Source of the DNA: Vogesella indigofera
GTDB taxonomy: Bacteria; Pseudomonadota; Gammaproteobacteria; Burkholderiales; Chromobacteriaceae
DNA length: 64,000 bases
Assembly (NCBI RefSeq): GCF_028548395.1
Contig: NZ_JAQQLA010000003.1
Span: forward strand, 186,001 to 250,000
Reading direction: 5' to 3'
Below are positions 52,894 through 62,471 of the stretch, in pieces. Within the stretch, counting starts at the first letter, position 1, and every line of letters begins with the position of its first letter. The notes beneath the pieces were generated by a model. The model was not told where the DNA came from and did not search any database. It was given only the letters and a program-made list of their open reading frames with translations. Both the position numbers and the translations under genes were made by a program.

Positions 52894-54096
52894 ATGGTTA
52901 AACAAGTACAGGAAGCTTACATCGTCGCCGTGACCCGCACGCCGGTGGGCAAGGCGCCGCGCGGCATGATGCGCAACGTGCGTCCGGACGACATGCTGGC
53001 GCACGTGATCAGCGGCGCGCTGGCACAGGTGCCGACGCTGGACCCGAAACTGATTTCCGACTGCGTGGTCGGCTGCGCCTTCCCGGAAGCGGAACAGGGC
53101 CTGAACATGGCGCGTATCGGCGTGTTGCTGGCCGGGCTGCCGAACACCGTCAGCGGCATCACCATCAACCGCTACTGCTCCTCCGGCATCAACGCGGTGC
53201 AGATGGCCGCCGACCGCATTCGCCTGGGCGAGGCCGACGTGGTGATCGCCGCCGGTTCCGAATCGATGTCCATGGTGCCGATGATGGGCAACAAGGTGTC
53301 GCTGAACCCGGCGATCTTCGCCAAGGACGAGAACTACGCCATCGCCTACGGCATGGGTCTGACCGCCGAGAAAGTGGCGCAGCAGTGGGGCGTGTCGCGT
53401 GAAGATCAGGATGCGTTCGCGGTCGAATCGCACCGCCGCGCCATCGCGGCCATCGACGGCGGCAAGTTCAAGAGCGAGATCACGCCGCTGGAAGTGACCT
53501 ACCGCACGCCGAACCTGGAAACAGGCGAAGTGATCAGCACCACCCGCGTGCTGGACACCGACGAAGGCCCGCGCCGCGAGACCACGCTGGAAGGCCTGGC
53601 CAAGCTGAAGACGGTGTTCGATGCCAAGGGCAGCGTCACCGCCGGCAACTCGTCGCAGATGTCCGACGGCGCCGGTGCCGTGATCCTGGTGTCCGAGAAG
53701 ATCCTGAAGCAGTTCAACCTGACGCCGCTGGCGCGCTACGTGACCTTCGCGGTGAAGGGCGTGCCGCCGGAAATCATGGGTATCGGCCCGAAGGAAGCGA
53801 TTCCGGAAGCCTGCCGCAACGCCGGCATCACCCAGGATCAGCTGAAGTGGATCGAGCTGAACGAAGCCTTCGCCGCGCAGGGTCTGGCGGTGGCGCGTGA
53901 TCTGGAACTGGACATGAGCCTGGTCAACCCGCACGGCGGTGCCATCGCGCTGGGTCACCCGCTGGGCGCTACCGGTGCCATCCGTACCGCCACGCTGGTG
54001 CACGGCATGCGCAATGCCGGCATGCAGGGCTACGGCATGGTGACGATGTGCATCGGTACCGGCATGGGTGCCGCCGGCATCATCGAAGTGCTGTAA
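52894..54096 (+). CDS. fadA: Acetyl-CoA acyltransferase FadA
   Basis: A 400-residue thiolase that cleaves 3-ketoacyl-CoA to acetyl-CoA and a shortened acyl-CoA. Active-site residues: Cys95 in NRYCSSG, His in NPHGGAIALGHPLGATG, and the second Cys in MVTMCIGTGMG near the end. AAGGAGA lies upstream of the ATG at 52894. It completes the beta-oxidation set with fadE and the FadN-type gene. The stop is followed by a dispersed-repeat palindrome and a terminator. Confidence 0.95.
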   Translation: MVKQVQEAYIVAVTRTPVGKAPRGMMRNVRPDDMLAHVISGALAQVPTLDPKLISDCVVGCAFPEAEQGLNMARIGVLLAGLPNTVSGITINRYCSSGINAVQMAADRIRLGEADVVIAAGSESMSMVPMMGNKVSLNPAIFAKDENYAIAYGMGLTAEKVAQQWGVSREDQDAFAVESHRRAIAAIDGGKFKSEITPLEVTYRTPNLETGEVISTTRVLDTDEGPRRETTLEGLAKLKTVFDAKGSVTAGNSSQMSDGAGAVILVSEKILKQFNLTPLARYVTFAVKGVPPEIMGIGPKEAIPEACRNAGITQDQLKWIELNEAFAAQGLAVARDLELDMSLVNPHGGAIALGHPLGATGAIRTATLVHGMRNAGMQGYGMVTMCIGTGMGAAGIIEVL

Positions 54097-54104
54097 GTCC
54101 GCGT

Positions 54105-54124
54105 TGTGGCCAACGTTGGCCGCA
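54105..54124. repeat. Near-perfect palindrome of the dispersed repeat after fadA
   Basis: The 20-bp palindrome with one substitution (T for C at 54107), 8 bp past the fadA stop and just before the intrinsic terminator. Confidence 0.85.
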
Positions 54125-54135
54125 GAGCACCGTGA

Positions 54136-54162
54136 ATGCCCCGCCCTTGGCGGGGCATTTTT
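54136..54162 (+). terminator. Terminator of fadA
   Basis: A 10-bp stem ATGCCCCGCC / GGCGGGGCAT with a 3-nt loop, then five T's. Confidence 0.92.
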
Positions 54163-54367
54163 CATGGTCGCGTGGGTGATAGCAGTCACCCGTGCCTAGT
54201 TGCATCCGGCTGGCCGGCGCGCTGTGTAGCCGTCTGGTACTGGTTGTTGGCTGCCGCTTGCCACCCGATTGTCGCCCGACTGGTGCAACGGATGCTGACG
54301 ACGCTGTAGCCGATTCGGTTTATAATCGACGACATTTTTCTGCATCGATAAAGACCGAATTCACACC

Positions 54368-57190
54368 ATGACCACTGAACTTGCCAAAAGCTACGAGCCG
54401 GGCGACATCGAACGTCGCTGGTACGATCAATGGGAACAGTCCGGCTACTTCAAGCCGCACATGGACACCAGCAAACCCGCCTTCTGCATCCAGCTGCCGC
54501 CACCGAACGTGACCGGCACCCTGCACATGGGCCACGCCTTCAACCAGACCATCATGGATGGCCTGACGCGCTACTACCGCATGAAGGGCGACAACACGGT
54601 GTGGATTCCGGGCACCGACCACGCCGGTATCGCCACCCAGATCGTGGTCGAGCGCCAGCTGGCCGAGCAGGGCATCAACCGCCACGACCTCGGCCGCGAC
54701 GCGTTCACCAGCAAGGTGTGGGAGTGGAAGGAACAGTCCGGTGGCACCATCACCAGCCAGATGCGCCGCGTCGGCTGCTCGGTGGACTGGGACCGTGAAT
54801 ACTTCACCATGGACGACGTGCGTGCCGATACCGTCACCGAAGTATTCGTGCGCCTGTTCGAACAGGGCCTGATCTACCGCGGCAAGCGCCTGTCCAACTG
54901 GGACCCGAAACTGGGCACCGCCATCTCCGACCTCGAAGTGGTCTCCGAGGAAGAAGACGGCTTCATGTGGCACATCAAGTACCCGGTAGTCGGTAGCGAC
55001 GAATTCGTGACCGTCGCCACCACCCGTCCGGAGACCCTGCTTGGCGACGTGGCCGTGGCCATCAACCCGACCGACGAGCGCTACCAGCACCTGCCGGGCA
55101 AGATGCTGGAGCTGCCGCTCACCGGCCGCCAGATCCCGGTGATCGCCGACGACTACGTCGATGCCGCCTTCGGCACCGGCTTTGTCAAGATCACCCCGGC
55201 ACACGATTTCAACGACTACCAAGTCGGCAAGCGCCACAACACCCAGCTCATCAACGTGATGTCGCTGCAGGCCACCATCCTCGCCAAGGCGCAGCTGTTC
55301 GGCTTCGACGGCACCGCTCAGGGCACCATCGACCTGCCGGCCGCCTACGCCGGCCTGTCCACCGCCGACGCGCGCAAGGCGATGCTGGCCGACCTCACCG
55401 CGCAGGGCCTGCTGCTGGAAGCCAAGCCGCACAAGCTGATGGTGCCGCGCGGCGACCGTACCGGTTCGGTGATCGAGCCGCTGTTGACCGACCAGTGGTT
55501 CGTGGCGATGAGCAAGGTCGGCGACGACGACGCCACCGGCAAATCCATCGCCCAGAAAGCCATCGACGCCGTCGAATCCGGCGAAGTGCGCTTCATCCCG
55601 GAAAACTGGGTCAACACCTACAACCAGTGGATGAACAACATCCAGGACTGGTGCATCAGCCGCCAGCTGTGGTGGGGCCACCAGATCCCGGCCTGGTACG
55701 ACGAAGACGGCAACATCTATGTTGGCCGCAACGAAGCCGAGGCGCAGGCCAAGGCACCGGGCAAGACGCTGCGCCGCGAACAGGACGTGCTTGACACCTG
55801 GTTCAGCTCGGCGCTGGTGCCGTTCTCCACCATGGGCTGGCCGGAAGACACCCCGGAACTGCGTGCCTTCGTACCGTCGCAGGTACTGGTCACCGGTTAC
55901 GAGATCATCTTCTTCTGGGTGGCACGCATGATCATGATGACCACCCACTTCACCGGCAAGGTGCCGTTCAAGGACGTGTACATCCATGGCATGGTGCGCG
56001 ACCACGAAGGCAAGAAGATGTCGAAGTCGGAAGGCAACGTCATCGACCCGGTCGACCTGATCGACGGCATCGCGCTGGCGCCGCTGGTCGACAAGCGCAC
56101 CACCGGCCTGCGCCGCCCGGAAAAGGCACCGCAGATCGCCAAGGCCACCGAAAAACTGTTCCCGGACGGTATCCCAGCCTACGGCACCGACGCGCTGCGC
56201 TTCACCATGGCCAGCTACGCGACGCTGGGCCGCTCGGTCAACTTCGACTTCAAGCGCGCCGAAGGCTACCGCAACTTCTGCAACAAGCTGTGGAACGCCA
56301 CCCGCTTCGTGATGATGAACGTGGAAGGCAAGGACTGCGGCCAGGACGAAAGCCTGCCGCTGGAGTTCAGCTTCGTCGACAAGTGGATCATCGGCCGCCT
56401 GCAACAGGCCGAGCTGGACGTCACCGAAGCGCTGGAAACCTACCGCTTCGACCTCGCCGCGCAGACCGTGTACGAGTTCATCTGGAACGAGTACTGCGAC
56501 TGGTACGTCGAGCTGGCCAAGGTACAGCTGCAGACCGGCAACGAGGCACAGCAACGTGCCACCCGCTGCACCATCGTGCGCGTGCTGGAAGTGGCGCTGC
56601 GCCTGACCCATCCGCTGATGCCGTTCATCACCGAAGAGCTGTGGCAGACCGTCGCCCCGCTGGCCAACGCCAAGCACACCGACTCCATCATGGTTGCCGC
56701 CTGGCCGGTGGCCGTGCCGGAGAAGATCGACGCCGCCGCCAACGCGCGTATGGACGCCTTCAAGGACCTGGTCAACGCGGTGCGCAACCTGCGCGGTGAA
56801 ATGGGCGTCGGCCCTGCGGTGAAGGCACCGCTGTTCATCGAAACCGCCGACGCCTCCATCGCCGAGTTCATCCCCTACCTGAAGCTGCTGGCTCGCCTGA
56901 CCGAAGGCAGCATCGTCACCAAGCTGCCGGAAGACGACTCCCCGGTCGCCATCAGCGGCGACGCTCGCCTGATGCTGAAGGTGGAAGTGGACAAGGCGGC
57001 GGAAACAGCGCGCCTGACCAAGGAAATCGGCAAGGTCAGCGCCGAGCTGGAGAAGCTGACGGCGAAACTGGAAAAACCGGGCTACGTCGACAAGGCGCCG
57101 GCGCATCTGGTGGAGCGCGACAAGGCGCAGCTGGCGGAGCTGAATGACAAGCTGGAGAAGGTGAAGGGGCAGTTGGCGAAGCTGCAGTAA
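54368..57190 (+). CDS. valS: Valyl-tRNA synthetase
   Basis: A 940-residue class I synthetase that charges tRNA-Val and edits Thr. It has the HIGH-type motif in [14 protein letters not shown] (about 39-52), a CP1 editing domain (about 190-330), the KMSKS motif in [10 protein letters not shown] (about 547-556), an anticodon-binding domain and a C-terminal coiled-coil arm (about 875-940). The length is normal. It is monocistronic with a strong terminator; the low-GC gene downstream is unrelated. It contains a dispersed-repeat copy (55721). Confidence 0.97.
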   Translation: MTTELAKSYEPGDIERRWYDQWEQSGYFKPHMDTSKPAFCIQLPPPNVTGTLHMGHAFNQTIMDGLTRYYRMKGDNTVWIPGTDHAGIATQIVVERQLAEQGINRHDLGRDAFTSKVWEWKEQSGGTITSQMRRVGCSVDWDREYFTMDDVRADTVTEVFVRLFEQGLIYRGKRLSNWDPKLGTAISDLEVVSEEEDGFMWHIKYPVVGSDEFVTVATTRPETLLGDVAVAINPTDERYQHLPGKMLELPLTGRQIPVIADDYVDAAFGTGFVKITPAHDFNDYQVGKRHNTQLINVMSLQATILAKAQLFGFDGTAQGTIDLPAAYAGLSTADARKAMLADLTAQGLLLEAKPHKLMVPRGDRTGSVIEPLLTDQWFVAMSKVGDDDATGKSIAQKAIDAVESGEVRFIPENWVNTYNQWMNNIQDWCISRQLWWGHQIPAWYDEDGNIYVGRNEAEAQAKAPGKTLRREQDVLDTWFSSALVPFSTMGWPEDTPELRAFVPSQVLVTGYEIIFFWVARMIMMTTHFTGKVPFKDVYIHGMVRDHEGKKMSKSEGNVIDPVDLIDGIALAPLVDKRTTGLRRPEKAPQIAKATEKLFPDGIPAYGTDALRFTMASYATLGRSVNFDFKRAEGYRNFCNKLWNATRFVMMNVEGKDCGQDESLPLEFSFVDKWIIGRLQQAELDVTEALETYRFDLAAQTVYEFIWNEYCDWYVELAKVQLQTGNEAQQRATRCTIVRVLEVALRLTHPLMPFITEELWQTVAPLANAKHTDSIMVAAWPVAVPEKIDAAANARMDAFKDLVNAVRNLRGEMGVGPAVKAPLFIETADASIAEFIPYLKLLARLTEGSIVTKLPEDDSPVAISGDARLMLKVEVDKAAETARLTKEIGKVSAELEKLTAKLEKPGYVDKAPAHLVERDKAQLAELNDKLEKVKGQLAKLQ

Positions 57191-57203
57191 TTGTTTAGAA
57201 AAA

Positions 57204-57231
57204 AGAGCATCCGAATGGATGCTCTTTTTTT
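57204..57231 (+). terminator. Terminator of valS
   Basis: A 9-bp stem AGAGCATCC / GGATGCTCT with loop GAAT, preceded by A's and followed by seven T's. Confidence 0.95.
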
Positions 57232-57274
57232 GATATTATTATCATGCAAATAACATTATTGGGGTGTAATAAAA

Positions 57275-58939
57275 ATGCTATCTAACTCATCTGGTATTTA
57301 CCAAGAGCGTGATGATTTTATTTTGATTGGCTTGACTGGTTGGACGGGTAGTGGGTGTTCAACAGCGGCTAATATATTGAGGAATGAGAAATTCCCAAAA
57401 ATACGTATGCCTGATATTAATTTGCTTGATGGGAACGAGAAACGAAAAGCGTTAATTGTACATAATTACATTAGTAAAAACTGGACGCCATTTTTTTGCA
57501 TAAAAGTCAGTGCGATTTTGACGGTTATTATGCTGGAAATGGAGCGAGATGTTTTATTGAATTTTTTGAATGGTTTTGGTTTTGAAAATTATCAGCATCT
57601 AAATGAACTTTTCCATGAGCATGATGCTATTGTCTATTCTGAAATGGATGTTTTGGATTTTTATGAAGAGGCGGCTAGGGTTAATGCCAAAATTCAGAGT
57701 GCTATTGGGCTAGATGATTATACTGTGCTTTATCAGTGTGTTGGTAATTTGGTTCGTTCAGGTGCTGTGCCTTTTGAGAAGAGTGATTGCGTACCTATTC
57801 AAATAATACCAAGAAAAATTGTATCAATTGTTGAGTGCCATAAAAAATTAAAGCCGGGTAAAAATTACTATGTGATTGATGCTATTAGAAATCCATTTGA
57901 GGCGGTTTATTTGAAGGATAGGTTCTCCGCATTCTATCTTGTTGGAGTGACTGTTGATAACGATGTTCGTAGGGCGCGACTTTTTAAGAAAGGTATGGAA
58001 TACTTTGATGTTGCTGTAATGGATGTTAAGGAGGGGGTGTCATTAAAGGATATTGATATTTCTCAGGATGAGAAGTTAAGAATAAGTAATCTTGTAAAGG
58101 ATGATCGAGATAATAAAATCTGTTTGCAAAACATTAGTGCCTGTCTTGAGAAGTGTGATATTTATTTAGAAAATCCAGATGATCCCATATTTTCGCCTGA
58201 TTACGATAATCCAGCGGAGTTGGCAAAGGGTTTGGCTACTTATGTTTCACTCATGCAGCGGCCTGGACTTATTACGCCAACTGCTATCGAAAGGGTTATG
58301 CAGATTGCAGTTACGGCGAAACTAAATTCTGGTTGTCTTTCTAGACAGGTTGGGGCGGTTGTTACTGATGAAGATTATGCTGTTCTGTCTATTGGGTGGA
58401 ATGATGTGGCAAAAGGGCAGGTTTCATGTCTGTTGAGAAATGCCCAGTACTATGTTAGAGGAAATGATCCTGAGGCATTTAGTGACTATGAGTTGCGTAA
58501 TGTTGCATTCAGAGAGGCGGTTAAGATAAAGGTTGATGTGGTTTCCGCAAATAAAACTAATGGGCGTGTTTTTTCTTATTGCTTTAAAGATGTTTATAAC
58601 GATCTGACTAAGCAAAAAAATCAAGTCCACACTAGAGCATTGCATGCTGAAGAAAATGCTTTTCTTCAGTTGGCTAAAAGAGGTGGGGCTGTATCTGGTG
58701 GTTATTTGTTTACGACAGCAAGTCCTTGTGAGTTGTGCTCAAAGAAGTCATATCAAATGGGTGTGAGAAAAATTTATTATGTAGATCCGTATCCGGGAAT
58801 TGCAACATCCAATATATTGGAGAGTGGTGCGGCTAGGCCTGAGTTGGAATTGTTTAAAGGTGCAATTGGTCGAGCATATCATCAGCTTTATCATTCGGTA
58901 ATGCCCTATAAAGATGAAATGGAACTGCTTCTTAAGTAG
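57275..58939 (+). CDS. avcD: AvcD-type anti-phage deoxycytidylate deaminase
   Basis: A 554-residue two-domain protein. The N-terminal part has a nucleotide-kinase-like P-loop (GWTGSGCST, residues 22-30). The C-terminal part (about 335-545) is a zinc deaminase with His457-Ala-Glu459 and Pro484-Cys485-x-x-Cys488. This fusion and length match AvcD/dCTP-deaminase defence proteins, which destroy dCTP/dCMP during phage infection. The gene is far more AT-rich than everything around it, uses different codons, contains none of the dispersed repeats, and sits alone behind the valS terminator: all signs of horizontal transfer. There is little room upstream for an AvcI antitoxin RNA. Enzyme family is clear; defence role is inferred from homology. 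Confidence 0.88.
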   Translation: MLSNSSGIYQERDDFILIGLTGWTGSGCSTAANILRNEKFPKIRMPDINLLDGNEKRKALIVHNYISKNWTPFFCIKVSAILTVIMLEMERDVLLNFLNGFGFENYQHLNELFHEHDAIVYSEMDVLDFYEEAARVNAKIQSAIGLDDYTVLYQCVGNLVRSGAVPFEKSDCVPIQIIPRKIVSIVECHKKLKPGKNYYVIDAIRNPFEAVYLKDRFSAFYLVGVTVDNDVRRARLFKKGMEYFDVAVMDVKEGVSLKDIDISQDEKLRISNLVKDDRDNKICLQNISACLEKCDIYLENPDDPIFSPDYDNPAELAKGLATYVSLMQRPGLITPTAIERVMQIAVTAKLNSGCLSRQVGAVVTDEDYAVLSIGWNDVAKGQVSCLLRNAQYYVRGNDPEAFSDYELRNVAFREAVKIKVDVVSANKTNGRVFSYCFKDVYNDLTKQKNQVHTRALHAEENAFLQLAKRGGAVSGGYLFTTASPCELCSKKSYQMGVRKIYYVDPYPGIATSNILESGAARPELELFKGAIGRAYHQLYHSVMPYKDEMELLLK

Positions 58940-59088
58940 ATTTATGACTTTCAGATGGGGTACGTTTTTCTGTGAATGACTTCTAAAGGTTGGTCGTAAT
59001 TCGTTATGGATTTGTAGTTAACCTTGTTTGGAGATGTGGTATCCGCTGCGGGGATGTTTTTTATCTGCCGCTTTCCGCGCGGCGGCGG

Positions 59089-59252
59089 CTTACTTTCTTT
59101 TGCTTCGCCAAAAAGAAAGTAAGCAAAGAAAAGGCGACCCGAAGGGGCAAGAATTCCCGTGCAAACTGCCACCAGCCCGGCGCCGCCCATACGCTGCGCT
59201 CAAAAGAGGGCGGCTTGTTTCCGGGCTGGCGGCAGTTTGCACGGCTTGCCCC
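59089..59252. repeat. Highly structured non-coding element downstream of avcD
   Basis: Two nested structures. The first is CTTACTTTCTTTT (59089-59101) against AAAAGAAAGTAAG (59111-59123). The second has 22-bp arms (59159-59180 with 59221-59242, one mismatch), extended outward by GGGGCAAG (59144-59151) against CTTGCCCC (59245-59252), and enclosing an inner CGCCGCCC/GGGCGG hairpin. No credible ORF. From memory, similar CTTACTTTC...GAAAGTAAG strings recur in many proteobacterial genomes. The stretch from 58940 to 59427 otherwise holds only this element and the repeat at 59361. Confidence 0.75.
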
Positions 59253-59360
59253 AACGGGAGGGGTGCGACGGTTCGATTCTGACTGCCGTTTGCCGCGTGC
59301 CGTTTCAGGTCTGTAGGGTGCCGTCACCTGGCTTGCCGGGCGACGCACCGTTGATGTTCA

Positions 59361-59400
59361 AACGTTGGCCGCAAACCGTTTCCGGTTTGCGGCCAACGTT
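59361..59400. repeat. Long inverted pair of the dispersed repeat
   Basis: An 18-bp perfect stem (59361-59378 with 59383-59400) with a 4-nt loop. Each arm carries one exact 10-bp word. It lies 27 bp past the stop of the minus-strand gene at 59428, so it may terminate that gene; there is no strong T-run. Confidence 0.88.
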
Positions 59401-59427
59401 GTTTTGCGATTGATCACATCGCCATGC

Positions 59428-59655
59428 TCAGGCCAGCAGGCGGGAATGCCATTGCTTCAGATCGGCGGGGATGCCGAGGTCGCGTGGGTTGCCGAAGGGT
59501 GGCCACGGGCTGTGTCCTTCGGCCAGCGCCTTGGCGGCTTCTTCCGGGGTCGGGTAGGCGGCGAGTGCCTCGCCCTCGTGCATGATGTGGTAGCTGCCAT
59601 CGAGCGGCACGATCTCGAAGGGGCCGTAGCGGGTGTCGTAGGTCCAGCATTTCAT
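59428..59655 (-). CDS. Small conserved hypothetical protein
   Basis: A 75-residue protein starting MKCWTYDTRYGPFEIVPLDG, with an AAYPTPEEAAKALAEG helix and a Trp/Pro-rich tail. There is a strong AGGAGG site before the ATG at 59655. No signal peptide, no known domain that I recognise. An overlapping frame on the same strand is open but lacks a start site and is treated as noise. Confidence 0.75.
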   Translation of the reverse strand: MKCWTYDTRYGPFEIVPLDGSYHIMHEGEALAAYPTPEEAAKALAEGHSPWPPFGNPRDLGIPADLKQWHSRLLA

Positions 59656-59756
59656 GATGATGCCCTCCTTATTCTTGATGGTAGTCGACACGGCGCGGCG
59701 CGGCAGCCTGCTGCCAAGCGCTGCGATGTCATACTGATCAGGTTTGGGCATCAAGG

Positions 59757-59798
59757 TTGGCCGCAAGCGCTGGTTTGCTTGCGGCCAAGCTTTTTTTT
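59757..59798 (+). terminator. Dispersed-repeat hairpin with eight T's on the plus strand
   Basis: A 12-bp stem TTGGCCGCAAGC / GCTTGCGGCCAA (59757-59768 with 59777-59788) followed by CT and eight or more T's (from 59791). It has the form of an intrinsic terminator for plus-strand RNA, yet no plus-strand gene lies upstream for 800 bp. Confidence 0.7.
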
Positions 59799-59895
59799 GC
59801 TGCCGCGGTGTTGGCGTTGTGATCGTGGTCTGCCCGCCGGCGTTGCGCCGGTTAGCGGCGGTAGGCTTGGTGTCTTGTCGTCGCTGAACCACGCC

Positions 59896-60663
59896 TCACT
59901 CCGGCGGGGTTTTGCTGCCGCGCAGCGCCTGCAGGATGTCCATCGGGAATACGATGGTGGAGCTCTTGTCGCCGGCGATCTGCGTCAGCGTCTGCATGTA
60001 GCGCAGCTGCATCGCTTCCGGTTGCTGCGCCAGCATTTGTGCTGCTTCCAGCAGTTTTACCGAGGCCTGCAGTTCGCCTTCGGCGTGGATGATCTTGGCG
60101 CGCCGTTCGCGTTCGGCCTCGGCCTGGCGGGCGATGGCGCGGATCATCGACTCGTTGAGGTCAACGTGCTTGATCTCGACATTGGACACCTTGATGCCCC
60201 AGCCGTCGGTCTGCACGTCGAGTGCCTTCTGGATGTCCAGATTCAGCCGTTCGCGCTCGGCCAGCATCTCGTCCAGCTCGTGCTTGCCCAGCACCGAACG
60301 CAGCGTGGTCTGCGCCAGCTGGCTGGTGGCCTCCAGAAAGTTGGCGACCTGGATGATGGCGCGTTCCGGATCGACCACGCGGAAGTAGAGCACCGCGTTG
60401 ACCTTCACCGATACGTTGTCGTGCGAGATCACGTCCTGCGTCGGCACGTCCATCACCACGGTGCGCAGGTCGACGCGCACCATCTGCTGCACGCCGGGGA
60501 TCACCAGGATCAGCCCCGGTCCTTTCACCCGCCAGAAGCGGCCGAGCATGAACACCACGCCGCGCTGGTATTCACGCAGGATGCGGAACGAGGACGCGAT
60601 CAGCAGCAGCCCCAGCAGCACCAGTATCAGCATTAGCAAGCCACTGCCCGTTTCGTAAGTCAT
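59896..60663 (-). CDS. Slipin (SPFH/band 7 family)
   Basis: A 255-residue membrane protein with one N-terminal helix (about 8-27) and an SPFH domain ([22 protein letters not shown] ... [14 protein letters not shown]) followed by an alpha-helical Glu/Ala-rich segment (about 175-230) used for oligomerisation. Slipins form membrane microdomain scaffolds and are typically paired with an NfeD-family protein, as here: the start overlaps the NfeD gene stop by 4 bp. Confidence 0.93.
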   Translation of the reverse strand: MTYETGSGLLMLILVLLGLLLIASSFRILREYQRGVVFMLGRFWRVKGPGLILVIPGVQQMVRVDLRTVVMDVPTQDVISHDNVSVKVNAVLYFRVVDPERAIIQVANFLEATSQLAQTTLRSVLGKHELDEMLAERERLNLDIQKALDVQTDGWGIKVSNVEIKHVDLNESMIRAIARQAEAERERRAKIIHAEGELQASVKLLEAAQMLAQQPEAMQLRYMQTLTQIAGDKSSTIVFPMDILQALRGSKTPPE

Positions 60664-62018
60664 GATGCTGCTCCTTTGTCGTTATCGTCGCTGGGGCTTA
60701 CTTCCAGCAGCAGCCCTTGCCGTGCGGTCACCCGCACCGGCTGGCCGCGTTTCAGCGGCGTCGCGCTGTGCACGCGCCAGCATTCACCGCGGATGCTGGC
60801 CCAGCCTTCGCCGTTCAGATCGTCGAGCATTTCGCCGCGGCTGCCGATCAGCGCCACCTCGCCGCCGACCTGCGGCCGGCGCCGGGCCTTGAGCGCCATG
60901 CCGCTGACCAGAAACACGAACAGGCCGGAGGTGGCGGCCAGCGCCAGGATCAGCCCCAGCGGCACGCCGAGGCCGGGTTGTTCGGTATCGACCAGCATCA
61001 CCCCACCGATGACGAAGGCGACGATGCCGCCCAGCCCCAGCGTGCCGAAGCTGGGCAGGAAGGCCTCGGCGATCATGCAGCCCACCCCCAGCAGCAGCAG
61101 CGCCAGCCCGGCGTAGTTGACCGGCAGCATTTGCAGCGCGTACAGCCCCAGCAGCAGGCAGATGGCGCCGACCACGCCGGGTAGCACGAAGCCGGGGTTG
61201 GAGAATTCAAACAGCAGGCCGTAGATGCCCAGCAGCATCAGGATCATCGCCACGCTGGGGTCGGTGATCACGCCGAGGAAGCGGCTGCGCCAGTCCGGTG
61301 ACAGGGTGATGACTGCGGCGTCGGCGGTGTGCAGCACCCGTGCGCCGCTGGCCATCGGCACGCTGCGGCCGTCCAGCCGCTGCAGCAGGTCGGGGATGTC
61401 GCGCGCGGTCAGGTCCACCACCCGCTGTGCCAGCGCATCGCCGGCCGACAGGCTGACGGCCTCGCGCACCGCGCGCTCGGCCCAGGCCTCGTTGCGGCCG
61501 CGCAGTTGCGCCAGGCCGCGGATGTAGGCGGCGGCGTCGTTCACCTGTTTGCGGCTCAGCGCATCCTGGTTGCTGCTGGCCGGGGCGCTGCTGTCGGGTT
61601 TGCCGGCCTTGTCCGGCGGGCCGCTCATGCCGATCTGCACCGGGGTGGCGGCGCCGAGGTTGGTGCCCGGGGCCATCGCGGCGATGTGGCTGGCGTAGAG
61701 GATATAGGTGCCGGCGCTGGCGGCGCGGGCGCCGCTGGGAGCGACGAAGCTGGCGACCGGCACCGGCGAGGCGAGGATGGTCTTGATGATCTGCCGCATC
61801 GAGGTGTCCAGCCCGCCGGGGGTGTCCATCTGCAGCACCGCGAGCTGCGCGCCCTCGCGGTGCGCGCGCGCCAGGCTGCGGCCAACATGGTCGGCGCTGG
61901 CCGGGCCGATGGCACCGCTGAGCGGGATGACGACGACCGGGGCCGGCGTGGCTGCCGCCGTCAGGCCCGGCAGCAGGCCGAGCCAGATCACGGCGATGAA
62001 CTGCCACAGCTTGCTCAT
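60660..62018 (-). CDS. NfeD-family membrane serine protease (ClpP-like domain)
   Basis: A 452-residue protein: signal peptide, ClpP-like protease domain (about 28-225, with the nucleophile region [17 protein letters not shown] and [12 protein letters not shown]), then four to five transmembrane helices and a C-terminal NfeD OB-fold (about 385-445). Long-form NfeD proteases cleave stomatin C-termini, so the downstream slipin is the likely substrate. The ATG at 62018 has GGAG upstream; an in-frame ATG six codons earlier lacks one. It contains a dispersed-repeat copy (61877). Confidence 0.92.
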   Translation of the reverse strand: MSKLWQFIAVIWLGLLPGLTAAATPAPVVVIPLSGAIGPASADHVGRSLARAHREGAQLAVLQMDTPGGLDTSMRQIIKTILASPVPVASFVAPSGARAASAGTYILYASHIAAMAPGTNLGAATPVQIGMSGPPDKAGKPDSSAPASSNQDALSRKQVNDAAAYIRGLAQLRGRNEAWAERAVREAVSLSAGDALAQRVVDLTARDIPDLLQRLDGRSVPMASGARVLHTADAAVITLSPDWRSRFLGVITDPSVAMILMLLGIYGLLFEFSNPGFVLPGVVGAICLLLGLYALQMLPVNYAGLALLLLGVGCMIAEAFLPSFGTLGLGGIVAFVIGGVMLVDTEQPGLGVPLGLILALAATSGLFVFLVSGMALKARRRPQVGGEVALIGSRGEMLDDLNGEGWASIRGECWRVHSATPLKRGQPVRVTARQGLLLEVSPSDDNDKGAAS

Positions 62019-62150
62019 TGCAGGACTCCGCGCCATGGGGGCGCTGCTTTCAGTCTAGACCATGGCGCCGGCCGCCATGCGCGGGCGCGCGCGCTCTGCC
62101 GCGTGGCTTGTGGCCGAGGCTGGGCCAGTTGGGGAGCGGGTGTGCGGTCT

Positions 62151-62379
62151 GCACGATGCGTTCGTGTTTGTCGGTTGCGCAGGCGCGCAGCGCCCGTTGG
62201 CTGGCGGCGTAATCTGCATGGTGTGGTGGGTGACGGACGCGCACGCTCAGCCGTGTGGCCCGGCGGCTTGGGTCGGGTCAGTTCGGGTGTGAGGTTGGCA
62301 CGATGTGTTCGTGCTTGCCGGTTGCGCAGGCGCGCAGCGCCCGTTGGCTGGCAGCGTAATCTGCATGGCGTGGTGGGTG
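62151..62379. repeat. Pair of 82-bp direct repeats, period 147 bp
   Basis: 62151-62232 and 62298-62379 are aligned without gaps with five mismatches (about 94% identical). The sequence between also shows weaker similarity to that preceding copy 1. No credible coding gene; the surrounding 62019-62471 is otherwise without recognisable features. Confidence 0.85.
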
Positions 62380-62471
62380 CGGGTGGCTCGCCTGCGGCTG
62401 CCTGGCGCGGGAGTCGTGACCAGGCAGCGTAGGGGCTCGTTACTGGTGGACGGGGTAAAAGCGGGCGGGGT

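Noticed and set aside
54320..57106. 928-codon open frame antisense to valS
   Set aside because: Composition is a high-GC shadow of valS (runs of Val, Gly, His, Arg); no ribosome-binding site or domain, while valS on the other strand is unambiguous.
57275..58939. Prophage remnant
   Set aside because: The AT-rich segment holds only one intact gene with defence-type deaminase motifs; there are no phage structural genes, integrase or att repeats nearby.
59089..59252. Integron attC site or tRNA gene for the structured region
   Set aside because: No core GTTRRRY/RYYYAAC pair at the stem base, no integrase, and the fold is not a cloverleaf.
58951..59413. Several overlapping short ORFs in the region after avcD
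   Set aside because: They read through perfect inverted repeats on both strands with equal length, as expected for structured non-coding DNA; no ribosome-binding sites.
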